The notes under the pieces: generated by a model
The model's database searches: none
Told to the model about the DNA's origin: nothing
The model's input: the letters and a program-made list of their open reading frames with translations, nothing else
Translations under genes and position numbers: made by a program
Shown: positions 8,409 to 17,211 of the stretch, piece after piece
Layout of the letters: each line of letters opens with the position of its first letter
How positions within the stretch are numbered: the stretch's first letter is position 1
Origin: Massilia alkalitolerans DSM 17462
GTDB taxonomy: Bacteria; Pseudomonadota; Gammaproteobacteria; Burkholderiales; Burkholderiaceae_D
Reading direction: 5' to 3'
Length of the DNA stretch: 64,000 nucleotides
Assembly (NCBI RefSeq): GCF_000427785.1
Contig: NZ_ATYR01000015.1
Span: forward strand, 62,001-126,000

Positions 8409-9636
8409 AGTATTTGCCGATAAATTTGATATAAGGTTTCGATTCAACGCTGGCGCCGCGCGACAGTTCGATCTGCTCGATCGTCATCATGTCTGGCAGG
8501 TTGGCCACCGCCTTCAGGTCGGTCTCTTGGAACGGCACAGTGAACTGGTACGTGGCGAACTGAGGGCGTTCCCCAGGTGCGACCTGGACTCCGTTCTCGG
8601 GCACGAGGGGCTTGAGCGCGTCCAGGGTCGGGCGTTCAAGCTGGCGATCCGAGAGTGACTGCAGCCAGGAGCCGACGATCTCGGAGAAAGTCGAGTTCGG
8701 TGCCAAGATCAGCTTTTTGCCCTCACCGACCTTTTCGAAAGAGAGCGTTCGTTTCGCGTAGTCGACGTCGTAGAAGGTGACGGATGGGTCGTTGGCTGGC
8801 ACGTTCAGGGCGCGCAGGAAGCCTTCGGACGTCGCACCAGTCTGGCGCTTCCAGACGGCCGTGCAGTCGGTAGACACACACTTCAGACTCTCGATGTGCC
8901 AACCGGCTGCCTGACCAGGTACCGATGCCAGGAACGGAATGAAGCCGCCCATGACGCTCGATGGGAACTGGTTCGCCGTCGATATCTCGGTCACGGCCGC
9001 AGCGACCTGATTCCTGTACAGCTCCGCCGGCGGCACAACAGGTGCGGCAGGTGCCGGCGCCATCATCTCGCTGATGTCGTCGGAGAACAGAACGGCAGTC
9101 GCGGCCACCACACACATGAGGCCCAGGACGATCCTGCTGTCCGTCTGCCGTACTGGCTTCAGCTCGGCCGAGATGACAGCATCTGCAGCGATGCGATCCA
9201 GGGTCAGCGCCTGCGCGCCCTTGATCTCCTCCACGTGCAGATCACCGAATACCTTACTCGCATATTCTGGTTGCTTTTTGATGAAGGCCAGCGCCGCCGA
9301 GATCACTTCGTTGCGCGTGCCGACCCGGTCCATGCCGAGAACTGGCATGCGGCGCTCGATGTCGATCGCAATCAGGCAGTGCTGGTCGTCGTCATTGATC
9401 CGGTGGATGAAGATGCCGCCGTCCGACAGCGAGTCGGCAACCGCAGCGGCGGCCGAGCGGACCTTGCGCCACTTCTTCACTTCGGCGAAACCGTACATGC
9501 GGCCGACTTCACCGATGACCTCGGTATAGACGTTGGCCTTGAGGCGCTTGGCCTCGTTCGCCATCTCGTCGCGAGTGTCACTTGTGGAAGTGCACCACTC
9601 CATGCCGAATGCCAGCTTCCTAGCGACGAGAACCAT
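8398..9636 (-). CDS. pilO: PilO, type IVb pilus inner-membrane assembly protein
   Basis: About 412 residues, starting at the ATG at 9636, which overlaps the pilN stop (TGATG). The layout is an N-terminal cytoplasmic domain of about 170 residues, one membrane helix (IVLGLMCVVAATAVLF) and a large periplasmic domain with a Cys pair (LKCVSTDCTA). This matches PilO (PilO2) of thin-pilus operons and its place between pilN and pilP. It likely joins PilP and the secretin to the inner-membrane platform. Confidence 0.82.
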   Translation of the reverse strand: MVLVARKLAFGMEWCTSTSDTRDEMANEAKRLKANVYTEVIGEVGRMYGFAEVKKWRKVRSAAAAVADSLSDGGIFIHRINDDDQHCLIAIDIERRMPVLGMDRVGTRNEVISAALAFIKKQPEYASKVFGDLHVEEIKGAQALTLDRIAADAVISAELKPVRQTDSRIVLGLMCVVAATAVLFSDDISEMMAPAPAAPVVPPAELYRNQVAAAVTEISTANQFPSSVMGGFIPFLASVPGQAAGWHIESLKCVSTDCTAVWKRQTGATSEGFLRALNVPANDPSVTFYDVDYAKRTLSFEKVGEGKKLILAPNSTFSEIVGSWLQSLSDRQLERPTLDALKPLVPENGVQVAPGERPQFATYQFTVPFQETDLKAVANLPDMMTIEQIELSRGASVESKPYIKFIGKYYAL

Positions 9637-11273
9637 CAATGTGCTCCGACGTTAGCGATGTACGGGGTCACCAGGATGACGGTTTCCGTCGTGTCTTCGC
9701 TGGCGACCTCTGAGCCCAGGCGCTGACCTTCGAGCAGGCCCTGGTTGTTCGTACGCTTGGTCGAGCGCTTCATCGCCGACAGGATCATGGTGGAGCCTGG
9801 CTTGACGATCATGGTCGTATTCACGTTCGCGCCATTGGTCAGCACGGCGTCGATGACACCCTCGCCCACGCCCTTATTAATCTTGCCGCTAGTGTCGTCC
9901 AGTGCGAACGAGACGCGGATGCTCCCGTCAGGCATGATCGTCGGGCGAACCGACAGGATCTGGCCGAAGGTCGCGTAGCCTGGGTTGCCCACGTAGGCCG
10001 GTGCGCCGCCAAGGACGGTCGAAGGGACGACCGTGTAGGACTGGGTATAGCTTTGCTGCTCGATACTGGTCAGGGTCACGTTCTCGTTGTTCGCCACGAC
10101 TGCCATGTAAGGCTTGACGTCCACGAACTTGCTTGCGGTCGAGATCGCGCGATAGAGCACGTTGCTACCGTCCCAGTTCTTCGGTGTGACGCCATCGAGC
10201 GGCAGAAGAATGTTCTGCACCATGCCGGCCGCGCTGCCGACGAGTGATGCCGGCGTGGCGATCTGGAAGCGGAACTTCCGGCTGTCGAGCACGGTGCGGT
10301 ACACCATATCCCAGTCGACGCCCGACTCGCCGGTATTGCTCGATGCGACAGTGATCTCCTGGACCTTGAACAGGACCTGTGCGGTCGAGATATGGTTGAT
10401 GTTGTCGACGAACTGCTTCACAGTACGGTGGCAGGCCTTCGAGCAGTCGACCGTCACCGAGTTGAATGATTTACCGACGACTACCTTCTTGTCGCCAGCG
10501 ATCTGCTTGAGGGCGGCTTCGAGGTCCTTCCAGCCATCCATGTCGATCTCGGCGCTCGAGGTGATCTCGTTGCTGAAGTTGCCCGACACGCCGCCGCCGG
10601 CGCCGCCCGACACGCCCGCAGTCGAGTTGCCTTTCTTGCCAATATCGGACTTGCGCTTGGTCGAGTGCTGCGCGATCGAGACGCCGTAGGTGCGGGTGAA
10701 GGTCGGCTGAATCAGGAGCGTGTCGTCTTGCCAGTCCCAGTCGGTACCCAGCAGGCGGGTGACGGTGCTGATCAGCTCGCGCAGCGGCATAGGTGGCAGG
10801 GTCGAGAGATCGACGCGCGGTTCTGCAGGCGGCGGGGAAGCCGATGCCTGGGCTGCTGCAGGTTGAGCAGCAGCGCCCTGGCCGCCTGCGGCCGGCGCGG
10901 CAGGCGCCACCGGGGCGCCTGGCTGAATGCCGGTCTCGACTTTCACTGGCAGCCTATATTCCTCGGTCAGCAAGCGAGCGAAGTCTTGCACCGTCATGTG
11001 CATGTTCGATGCGTGGTGCTGCGGCGCGGTTGAGCGCAACACTGGAGGCAGTGCCGCTTTGAAGGAGCCACGAGCAACGGATTGCTGAGGAAGATAGGGC
11101 ACCTTCTGGGCCGGCAGAATGATTGGCGCATAGGTACGGTCAGCAGCCGCATGCGCAGCAGAGACCTGGGCTTCTACGTCGCGATGTGCCTCGGCCACCG
11201 ACTCCATTACCGGGGTGCTCGCGCAGCCGGCGAGCGAAGCGATTACTGCGATGGAAATGAGGGTACGGTTCAT
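9636..11273 (-). CDS. pilN: PilN, lipoprotein secretin of the type IVb pilus
   Basis: 545 residues. The signal peptide ends in a lipobox (IASLAGC), so it is an outer-membrane lipoprotein. The N-terminal region has a short N-domain (TVQDFARLLTEEYRLPVKVE) and a Pro/Ala linker. The C-terminal half carries secretin features: VLFKVQEITVASS, then VGNPGYATFGQILSVRPTI, and the closing VASEDTTETVILVTPYI. It forms the outer-membrane gate for the pilus. The upstream TcpQ-like gene ends 3 nt before it. Confidence 0.9.
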   Translation of the reverse strand: MNRTLISIAVIASLAGCASTPVMESVAEAHRDVEAQVSAAHAAADRTYAPIILPAQKVPYLPQQSVARGSFKAALPPVLRSTAPQHHASNMHMTVQDFARLLTEEYRLPVKVETGIQPGAPVAPAAPAAGGQGAAAQPAAAQASASPPPAEPRVDLSTLPPMPLRELISTVTRLLGTDWDWQDDTLLIQPTFTRTYGVSIAQHSTKRKSDIGKKGNSTAGVSGGAGGGVSGNFSNEITSSAEIDMDGWKDLEAALKQIAGDKKVVVGKSFNSVTVDCSKACHRTVKQFVDNINHISTAQVLFKVQEITVASSNTGESGVDWDMVYRTVLDSRKFRFQIATPASLVGSAAGMVQNILLPLDGVTPKNWDGSNVLYRAISTASKFVDVKPYMAVVANNENVTLTSIEQQSYTQSYTVVPSTVLGGAPAYVGNPGYATFGQILSVRPTIMPDGSIRVSFALDDTSGKINKGVGEGVIDAVLTNGANVNTTMIVKPGSTMILSAMKRSTKRTNNQGLLEGQRLGSEVASEDTTETVILVTPYIANVGAH

Positions 11274-11276
11274 GGC

Positions 11277-11963
11277 TTATTGGGTAGCGACAGTGTTCTG
11301 ACCCATTGGCAGGATCACGATTTGTTTGAATTCGGTCGGCAGGACCTGGAAGGCGCCATCGCTCTTGCGGTAGGTCTCACCGATCACGCGCAGGGCTTCC
11401 CAGAAGTCGGCGTTGCGTGCAATGGTGATGTCACGCCTCAAGTTCAGCGAAAATTCGCGAGCCTCGTACACCAGCTCGAAGTCGACGCGAGCTGCGAATT
11501 CTTCGAGCGCTTCTTCGAGAGTGTTGTGCGCGTTGGCGCGCAGAACCCAGTCGCGCTTGAGCTTGTCTGCCGAGACCACTGGTGCTGCCGGCGCCGCCGC
11601 CTTCTGCGCGCTACCTGCGACTGGCACCGCCGAGGAGCCGGTGCGCACGCGGTCTGCGATGTGGATACGCTGCCCCGGCAGATCGACGGTGACGATAACG
11701 TCGGTCGATGCCGTTGCCTGGTTCAGCAGCTGCTGCCAAGTGCCCTGCCCGCTGACCCTCAGTGCCTTCTTGCGCAGCTCGGCGCGCGAGTAGTTCGCCT
11801 GGAAGCCTAGCGGCACGATCTCGGCCACCAGGTCTTCAACGGCGATCGACTTGAAATTCACTTCAATGACGGCATCCGTCTGACGGTTGTCGACGAAGCT
11901 GGCGTGCGAGGCGCTCGCGGCGAACCAGAGAGCTACTGCAACGGCGATCTTATTCATTTTCAT
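11277..11963 (-). CDS. TcpQ/PilL-like secretin accessory protein
   Basis: 228 residues with a clear signal peptide (MKMNKIAVAVALWFAASASHA). Two related segments are visible, both shaped like the TcpQ domain (a W..ALR-type helix with a following strand). The C-terminal one ends WEALRVIGETYRKSDGAFQVLPTEFKQI in pieces that resemble PilL C-termini. TcpQ/PilL proteins stabilise or localise the pilus secretin, and this gene sits directly before pilN. It is shorter than IncI PilL (about 350 residues) and lacks a lipobox, so it may combine PilL and PilM roles. The family call is moderate. Confidence 0.6.
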   Translation of the reverse strand: MKMNKIAVAVALWFAASASHASFVDNRQTDAVIEVNFKSIAVEDLVAEIVPLGFQANYSRAELRKKALRVSGQGTWQQLLNQATASTDVIVTVDLPGQRIHIADRVRTGSSAVPVAGSAQKAAAPAAPVVSADKLKRDWVLRANAHNTLEEALEEFAARVDFELVYEAREFSLNLRRDITIARNADFWEALRVIGETYRKSDGAFQVLPTEFKQIVILPMGQNTVATQ

Positions 11964-11975
11964 GTGGTTTACTTT

Positions 11976-12239
11976 TCAATATTTCCCGGTTCGTACGTAG
12001 CGCCAGTACCGCGGAGTGCGCGCTAGGATCACTCCACCTCGCACCCAGTAGCGCGCGCGGCGCCAGAGCCATTGCATGGACCGGCCGCGGTAGGACATGT
12101 AAAGGCTCATGCCGGCGTACAGCACGAGGCAGCCGATCGTCACGTAGTGAAAGACGATGGCCGAGAGCAAAAGTGGGAAGATGACGGAGCCGTCGATGCT
12201 CCCGATCTTGGTTCGGTAACCTGCGTTGCGCCAATCCAT
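11976..12239 (-). CDS. traK: IcmT/TraK-family type IVB secretion protein
   Basis: 87 residues, the usual size of IcmT. The opening WRNAGYRTKIGSIDG followed by FPLL and membrane-spanning stretches is the IcmT/TraK signature. Its ATG overlaps the dotB/traJ stop by 1 nt (TAATG). IcmT is a small inner-membrane subunit of Dot/Icm-type systems, and in IncI plasmids traK follows traJ exactly as here. It ends 12 nt before the TcpQ-like gene. Confidence 0.85.
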   Translation of the reverse strand: MDWRNAGYRTKIGSIDGSVIFPLLLSAIVFHYVTIGCLVLYAGMSLYMSYRGRSMQWLWRRARYWVRGGVILARTPRYWRYVRTGKY

Positions 12240-13417
12240 TACGCTCCTGCCTTTTCAAAGTACGCCTGCGCCTCTGCACGGCCCATTTGGGTGATCTCGC
12301 GGAACTGCTTCAGGCTCATCTCGCCGCCACGGATGTAGGGAACACACTGGGTCGCAAAGTCCTGACCGTGTTCGATCAGGTAGTTGCGCACGAAGCGTGC
12401 CCATTTCGGATACGGCCACTCTTCGCTCTGCAAGGCGTCCTTGATCTCCGAATCGAACGTGATCCAGGAGGTCAGCGGGACGACACGGCCGCTGGCAAGC
12501 TTCACGATCTGGCGGGAGCAGATCATCCGGAGGGCGCCGAGAATCTTCGACGCCGCTGCCGAGCGGACCTCGACAGGGAACATCTCGACCAGGCGGAACA
12601 TCGTCTCGTTGGGCGTGTCGGCGTGGATCGTGGCCAGCACCGAGTGGCCGGTGATCGCCATTTCGACCGTCTTGTCAGCCGTCTCCTGGTCGCGGACCTC
12701 GCCCATCAAGAGGATGTCAGGCTTGGATCGCATCGCCGACGGAGCCGCGCGGCCCCAGCTCAGCAGGTGCTTCCCGATCGCCGCCTGCGCCACGAGCGGC
12801 CCACGGCCGAGCCCGGCCTTGCCGTAGCTGATCTCGATCGGCTCTTCGAATGTCTGGATGCTTGGTGCCGGCACTTCCTTCGTGCGTTCGTGCAGCACGG
12901 CCGCGATGAGCGTCGTCTTACCAGAGCCGGTAGGGCCGTTGATCAGGATGAGGCCTTTGTCGACCTGGAGGTCGTCAGCCACGCCATCTGGCAGGCTCAT
13001 TTTCGACAACTCAGGAAGGTTCTCGGGAATCGTTCGGATCGTAATCGAGACGCCGTTTTTCTCGCCGCCGACGCGAGCTGCAATGGCATGCAGACGCAGA
13101 CGGATCAGGACACGGTCGGCACCTGGTCGGAAGAAGTCAGGATCTTCGTCCACTTCTTCGCCTTTACCGAGCTTTGGAATCGCTGCTGGACCGCACAGGA
13201 TCTGCAGGATCTTCTTCGCCTCGGTGTCTTCGAGCACGCGGGTCGTCAGCGGGTACCAGCTGCGGCGCCAGTACACGGTGACGTAATCGTTACTTTGGAT
13301 CTTCACGTCCGAGCAGCCCTGGTCGAGTGCGGACGTGATCAGCATGTGCGCCTCGCGTTCACCGAACCCGGCCGGCAGGACGAAGGGCGTCAGGCCCTCA
13401 ACGGTATTGGCGATCAC
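12239..13417 (-). CDS. traJ: DotB/TraJ, type IVB secretion ATPase
   Basis: 392 residues with a GTG start that overlaps the traI stop (GTGA). Walker A GPTGSGKT is at 161-168. MGEVRDQETADKTVEMAITGHSVLATIHAD gives the Walker B and His boxes in overlapping pieces. Length and motifs fit DotB rather than the larger pilus ATPase PilQ encoded downstream in the same operon. DotB is a hexameric ATPase on the cytoplasmic face of the type IVB machine. Confidence 0.92.
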   Translation of the reverse strand: MIANTVEGLTPFVLPAGFGEREAHMLITSALDQGCSDVKIQSNDYVTVYWRRSWYPLTTRVLEDTEAKKILQILCGPAAIPKLGKGEEVDEDPDFFRPGADRVLIRLRLHAIAARVGGEKNGVSITIRTIPENLPELSKMSLPDGVADDLQVDKGLILINGPTGSGKTTLIAAVLHERTKEVPAPSIQTFEEPIEISYGKAGLGRGPLVAQAAIGKHLLSWGRAAPSAMRSKPDILLMGEVRDQETADKTVEMAITGHSVLATIHADTPNETMFRLVEMFPVEVRSAAASKILGALRMICSRQIVKLASGRVVPLTSWITFDSEIKDALQSEEWPYPKWARFVRNYLIEHGQDFATQCVPYIRGGEMSLKQFREITQMGRAEAQAYFEKAGA

Positions 13418-14223
13418 TTCGTGGTCTTCCAGTCGGCGGAATTGCCGTTGAACGTCGGCTGCGACGAGATGCGGAAGACCGAGTCGCCGATGACGATGGT
13501 GTTCGGATCAGGGCGGCTAACGGTGTCGGTTGCAGCTGCAAACTTCGGCGCGCTGACCAGGCCGCGGCCGTACAGTGCGTAGAACAGGCGCATGCCGTTG
13601 AAGTCACGCTCCAAGCGTGCCAGGTTCAGTTCGAAAATCTTGCGCGATTGCTTGCGGCCTTCCGCGTATGCTGAACGCACGACCGATTCCCAGTACTTCT
13701 TCTCGGCGTCGTCTTTGGGCAGGATGCTGCGCTGCGCGTCGCCGACAATCTGGTCGTCGCTGTCAGTCAGGCCCAGGTAGAGGTAGTTGCGCCAGTTGTT
13801 CTGGCCAAAGGTGGCCGGAGAGACGATGCGGTACACGCGACCCTGGACGCGCATGGAATACTCGGTAATCGCGATGACATCCTTGGCTTCCTCGATCACC
13901 GGCGGCAATGCGCCCGTCGGGAACGTCAGCGAGCCGAAGTTGAATTTGGTGTCGAGAACAGTCTTCTCCTTCTCGATCTCAGCGATGATCACGCGGCTTT
14001 CATCGGCCAGGCCAGCGCGCATGCCCAGGCCGATGCCGAGCTGCTTGAGTGCAGCGGCGCGAACCTCGGAAATCCCGGAAGGGATGGAGGACAGCTGCGA
14101 CGTGGCGGACAGCACCTTGTCGAGCGTGGACTGCGGGGCCGCGGCATCTGCGTATGCGAGCGGCATGAACGCCGCGACAATCACACCTGCGCCGATGACG
14201 CTGCGGGTAAATACTCCGGCCAT
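13414..14223 (-). CDS. traI: DotC/TraI, type IVB core-complex protein
   Basis: 269 residues. It starts with a signal-peptide-like stretch (VIGAGVIVAAFMPLAYA). The body has DotC-type features: IREAAL-like EVRAAALKQLGIGLGMRAGL, TKFNFGSL, PPVIEEA and WRNYLYLGL. It sits between dotD and dotB, the conserved dotDCB order. DotC is an outer-membrane-associated lipoprotein in Legionella. Here no clear lipobox Cys is visible after the signal, which is a point of difference. Confidence 0.87.
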   Translation of the reverse strand: MAGVFTRSVIGAGVIVAAFMPLAYADAAAPQSTLDKVLSATSQLSSIPSGISEVRAAALKQLGIGLGMRAGLADESRVIIAEIEKEKTVLDTKFNFGSLTFPTGALPPVIEEAKDVIAITEYSMRVQGRVYRIVSPATFGQNNWRNYLYLGLTDSDDQIVGDAQRSILPKDDAEKKYWESVVRSAYAEGRKQSRKIFELNLARLERDFNGMRLFYALYGRGLVSAPKFAAATDTVSRPDPNTIVIGDSVFRISSQPTFNGNSADWKTTK

Positions 14224-14224
14224 A

Positions 14225-14668
14225 TCAATACAGCTTCGAGCGCAGCTCGATGGAGGTGTCGTTCAGCACCACGTCGGCGCGGCCGCCGCACTGCTCGGCA
14301 ATTGCGGTGAGTGCTTGCGTCAGCGTCGCGCCGCGCAGCTTGATGAACACTGGCAGGGCCAGCCGAGGCTGCGGACCAGTGTGCTTGAAAGCGAGGCCTT
14401 GGGCGGCAGCGATGCGCTTCAGGATCTCCGAAGCGTCACCTTCCCAGATGACCGTCATCGTGTTGCCGGCAAGGCTCGCTGGCGTTGTCGCCTCTGCCAT
14501 TTCGGCCTTCTTCGCGTCAGCGCGCACGGCAGCTTCCAGGATCGACATGCGCACACCAGGGGTGTCATCTGGGGCTTCAACTGGCTTCGACGACGCACAA
14601 GCCGTGAGCAGAGCAGCGACCACAGTAGCGATCATTGAACGGCCCATCAGAGGGGTGGTGCGCATCAT
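14225..14668 (-). CDS. traH: DotD/TraH, type IVB core-complex lipoprotein
   Basis: About 147 residues from the ATG at 14668 (MMRTTPLMGRS). Longer in-frame forms reach 14899 but lack a signal sequence at their start, so I prefer this one. The signal peptide ends in lipobox LLTAC. The C-terminal domain (VIWEGDASEILKRIA to TALTQAL-like and VVLNDTSIELRS) is the secretin-N0-like fold of DotD. First gene of the operon, with AGGAC shortly upstream. DotD and DotC together direct DotH to the outer membrane. Confidence 0.87.
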   Translation of the reverse strand: MMRTTPLMGRSMIATVVAALLTACASSKPVEAPDDTPGVRMSILEAAVRADAKKAEMAEATTPASLAGNTMTVIWEGDASEILKRIAAAQGLAFKHTGPQPRLALPVFIKLRGATLTQALTAIAEQCGGRADVVLNDTSIELRSKLY

Positions 14669-14706
14669 TTGTTCTGTCCTGTAACCATAAAACGAATCAA
14701 GCCGAT

Positions 14707-14735
14707 AGATTACAGCCTCGCGTTCTCCAGTGCAA
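14707..14735 (-). promoter_or_regulatory. Candidate sigma70-type promoter of the traH-pilV operon
   Basis: On the minus strand TTGCAC (14735-14730) and TAATCT (14712-14707) are 17 nt apart and 39 nt upstream of the traH ATG. The boxes are imperfect, so this is a plausible rather than proven promoter. Confidence 0.4.
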
Positions 14736-14883
14736 GAAAAAGGATGCACCGAGGCAATGGTGATGACATCTTGGAAATGCTCAGTATCGACGTCTTCAGG
14801 CGTGGGACCCATCACAACGAGAGGCCAGGGGAGCGTGCATACCGGGGTGTTGGGTTTTCGGGGTTGAAGTTCCTCTTCAAAAA

Positions 14884-14930
14884 GCAACAACGACGACAAG
14901 CGGCCGAAGGCTGCTTGTTGTTGTTTACTT
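14884..14930. other. Imperfect stem-loop between traH and the iterons
   Basis: AACAACGACGACAAGC and GCTTGTTGTTGTT face each other around a short GC-rich loop. It may be a terminator or leader structure on the rightward edge of the origin. No gene is recognisable in 14669-15001. Confidence 0.35.
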
Positions 14931-15001
14931 TACAACCAACAACCTTTAGTAAACCTTTAAGGGCTGAAAGCCACTATCCATGCGGGTTTCAGAAGGGTAT
15001 T

Positions 15002-15146
15002 GCCATAGTATTCGGGGTGAAGTGCCCTAGATTTCGGGGTGATACGTCATAGAGTTCGGGGTATCGCCATAGTTTCCGGGGCGATATGTCATAGTTTTCG
15101 GGGCGCTTTCGACCCCTTTTTTTCTAATGCCATAGTTTTCGGGGTG
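15002..15146 (+). repeat. Iteron cluster 1 (six copies)
   Basis: Copies at 15002-15019, 15024-15041, 15046-15063, 15066-15083, 15088-15105 and 15129-15146. The TTCGGGG core is nearly invariant (copy 4 reads TTCCGGGG), the 5' half varies (GCCATAG, GCCCTAG, GTCATAG), and the last bases alternate GTG/GCG/GTA. Confidence 0.9.
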
Positions 15147-15435
15147 CTCAAAAGCCGAAGACGGCGATGTCTTAGTTGCTGGATCACAACAGTTTCTTGC
15201 CGTTAAGAAAAAAGCTGATCAATTGCTATCTTTAATTGAATGACAACGCAAGTGTTTGCGAAATCTCACAAAATGTAACAATCAATGTGTTTTATAGCCT
15301 TGACAAGTCAGCGTTGAGTTGTGCGTATCGGTGCGCATGGTGATCGAGGACGGCGCTTGGCCGATCTGGAGATTGGTCCAGTGCGTCCGCGGAACGGGAA
15401 GAGATTTCTAGAATTGCAATAAAAGAGCGGCTATT

Positions 15436-15547
15436 GCCATAGTTTTCGGGGCGTGGTTGCAAATTGGGCGCTCAAAGCCATAGTTTTCGGGGTGAAAATG
15501 CACTGAAGGCCTTTTGGCACTTGGTAAATGCCATAGTTTTCGGGGTG
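15436..15547 (+). repeat. Iteron cluster 2 (three copies)
   Basis: Copies at 15436-15453, 15477-15494 and 15530-15547, spaced 41 and 53 bp. All three keep the full GCCATAGTTTTCGGGG core. Closer to rep than cluster 1, so they may also serve autoregulation of rep. Confidence 0.88.
15451..15462 (-). promoter_or_regulatory. Dispersed motif copy 1 (TTGCAACCACGC)
   Basis: Minus-strand copy, overlapping the 3' end of the iteron at 15436. It points toward traH. No good -10 box follows at the 20-nt spacing seen elsewhere. Confidence 0.6.
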
Positions 15548-15565
15548 ATCTGCCCTATTTTTGCA

Positions 15566-15578
15566 GGCGTGGTTGCAA
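15566..15578 (-). promoter_or_regulatory. Dispersed motif copy 2 (TTGCAACCACGCC)
   Basis: Minus-strand copy 19 bp beyond the last full iteron. It shares 13 matching bases with copies in front of genes 8-40 kb away. Orientation is away from rep. Confidence 0.65.
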
Positions 15579-15751
15579 CTACAGCATCTGGGAGGTGGCG
15601 GTACGATGCCGGCTGCGGTGGTAACGGTCTCTTGACTCGGTCGGAAGCGCTGCGACTTGCCTTCGATTGTTGGTGAAATGCCATAGAGCCAATTGCGAGA
15701 GTATGACGTTGCCTGCTAGTATTTCCGCATGTTGTCGAATTTGGAGTAGCA

Positions 15752-17155
15752 ATGCCTGGCAAGACGAAACAAAGCAATGAAGCCCGTGAAGCAAAAGTAG
15801 ACGCGCAAGAAACGAATGTAGTTCCCGACGATACTGTCTCCCTTGCTCTCGCCACTCCCCACCTAGCAACCCGCCGTGGTGAAGTCATCGGCGGCAAGCA
15901 GGAGGTGAAAAAGCATGTTGCAGCAATCCACACGTCGGGCGAACTCGGCCTGGTGGAGCGCAAGCTCGTGAACATCCTGCTGCTGAATGCCTACGATAAC
16001 TTGGCTACGGTGCGGCAACATCGCCTGCCAACGAAATGGCTCATGGCGATGCTCGGGTGGGCTGAAGGTGACGACACGGTGCATCTCAAGAAAGCCCTGC
16101 TTCGGATCGTGACGACCCCTGTCGAGTTCAACCTGATGGAGGATGCCGCTGCTCAGCCTGGCAAGAAGACCCAGCGCTGGACGGCAACAGCCCTTCTGGC
16201 ATCTGCGGATCTGGTGAACGGCTACTGTGAATACGAATACGCGACGCGTCTGGCCGAGGAGCTGGGCGATCCGGATGTGTACGCGATCATCAACGTCGGC
16301 ATTCAGCGCCAGTTCAGGTCCGGATATGCCCTCACCCTCTACGAGAACTGCGTGCGTTATCGCCGTATCGGCTCCACCGGATGGATGTCCCTCGCGATTT
16401 TCCGGAAGCTGATGGGGGCCAGCACGCCGACGTACGACGATTTCCGCCGGCTCTCTGACCTGGTCATCAAAAAGGCTGTGAAAGAGGTGAACGAGGTGTC
16501 CGACATCAAACTCACGGCCGAATACGAGCGCGTGGGCCGCAAGGTTGCCCGCATCCGATTCGTCGTCGAAGAAAAAGAGCAGGCGACGATCTTCAACCAG
16601 AACGAGAACGTCATCGAAGAGGTGAAGCAGGGCGACACGTTCAAACGTCTTCGCAGCCATGGTATCGGCGAGAAGCTCGCGATTGCCTGGATCCTCACCG
16701 ACGAGCAGCGTGCTGTAGCAGCGCTGGACATCACCGAGCAGAAAGCGCGTGGAGGCCAGATCAAGAAAACTGGCGGCTATGTGCGCAAACTGATCGAAGA
16801 CACCACGATCGACCTCTCGACGAGCACCTTCGATAAGCAGCTGGAAGAAGAGGCAAATGCTAAGCGTGCAGCGGAAGCTGCCGAGGCAGCAGCTCGAGAA
16901 AAAGCCGAGGCCGAGAAACTGGCCCGCGGCGATAAGTTGCGTGACCTGGTCAAGAGCCTGTCCGATTCGGAGATGAAGGAATTTGCGGCCACGTATGTTG
17001 CCGGTGAAGGCGCCGGTCGAGCGACCAGCTATGATCCGGCCACCGGCACGTTCAAGATCGCAACGGAGCGTGTACCGTTCATGACCTGGGTCCGTAAGCA
17101 GCTCGCGGTGAAGCATGGACTGCCGACCGAATATAACCTCCCCTTCGCTGCATGA
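15752..17155 (+). CDS. repA: Plasmid replication initiator (Rep_3/RepB-like)
   Basis: 467 residues. The core (about 60-290) has the paired winged-helix pattern of iteron-binding initiators: RKLVNILLLNAY, PTKWLMAMLGW, LYENCVRYRRIGSTGWMSLAIFRKLMG and a second helix set near 230-280. After 290 there is a long charged extension with a coiled-coil stretch (AKRAAEAAEAAAREKAEAEK), unlike the compact family average. GGAG lies 5-6 nt upstream of the ATG. It lies directly downstream of the iterons and should bind them to start replication. The C-terminal extension could carry partner or oligomerisation contacts (inference). Confidence 0.88.
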   Translation: MPGKTKQSNEAREAKVDAQETNVVPDDTVSLALATPHLATRRGEVIGGKQEVKKHVAAIHTSGELGLVERKLVNILLLNAYDNLATVRQHRLPTKWLMAMLGWAEGDDTVHLKKALLRIVTTPVEFNLMEDAAAQPGKKTQRWTATALLASADLVNGYCEYEYATRLAEELGDPDVYAIINVGIQRQFRSGYALTLYENCVRYRRIGSTGWMSLAIFRKLMGASTPTYDDFRRLSDLVIKKAVKEVNEVSDIKLTAEYERVGRKVARIRFVVEEKEQATIFNQNENVIEEVKQGDTFKRLRSHGIGEKLAIAWILTDEQRAVAALDITEQKARGGQIKKTGGYVRKLIEDTTIDLSTSTFDKQLEEEANAKRAAEAAEAAAREKAEAEKLARGDKLRDLVKSLSDSEMKEFAATYVAGEGAGRATSYDPATGTFKIATERVPFMTWVRKQLAVKHGLPTEYNLPFAA

Positions 17156-17170
17156 CGCATCAAGAAAAAA

Positions 17171-17211
17171 ACTACCGTTTTGTTGAGTTTTACTAAAATC
17201 GGTAGTATGCT
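17171..17211 (+). promoter_or_regulatory. parA promoter with overlapping inverted repeat (likely ParA operator)
   Basis: TTGAGT (17183-17188) and TATGCT (17206-17211) are 17 nt apart. They overlap an inverted repeat, ACTACCGTTTT (17171-17181) and AAAATCGGTAGT (17195-17206). This arrangement suits autoregulation by ParA, whose N-terminal helix-turn-helix region is seen in this family. The transcript would start about 60 nt before parA. Confidence 0.6.

Larger units (their letters stand above)
15002..15700. other. oriV: Iteron-type replication origin (oriV)
   Basis: Nine full copies of an 18-bp iteron, consensus GCCATAGTTTTCGGGGTG, lie upstream of the Rep gene. Starts are 15002, 15024, 15046, 15066, 15088, 15129, 15436, 15477 and 15530. 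A tenth half copy (ATGCCATAG) is at 15679. The first five are 20-22 bp apart, two helical turns, so Rep would bind on one face. Between the two clusters (15180-15300) lies an AT-rich stretch suitable for strand opening. I see no exact DnaA box. Two copies of the dispersed TTGCAACCACGC motif are embedded here in minus orientation. Confidence 0.88.

Noticed and set aside
6223..13417. A PilT-like retraction ATPase
   Set aside because: The two ATPase genes fit PilQ (545 residues) and DotB (392 residues). Neither fits PilT in context.
15002..15547. Direct repeats considered as a CRISPR array
   Set aside because: Units are only 18 bp and spacers 2-290 bp, next to a Rep gene. They are iterons.
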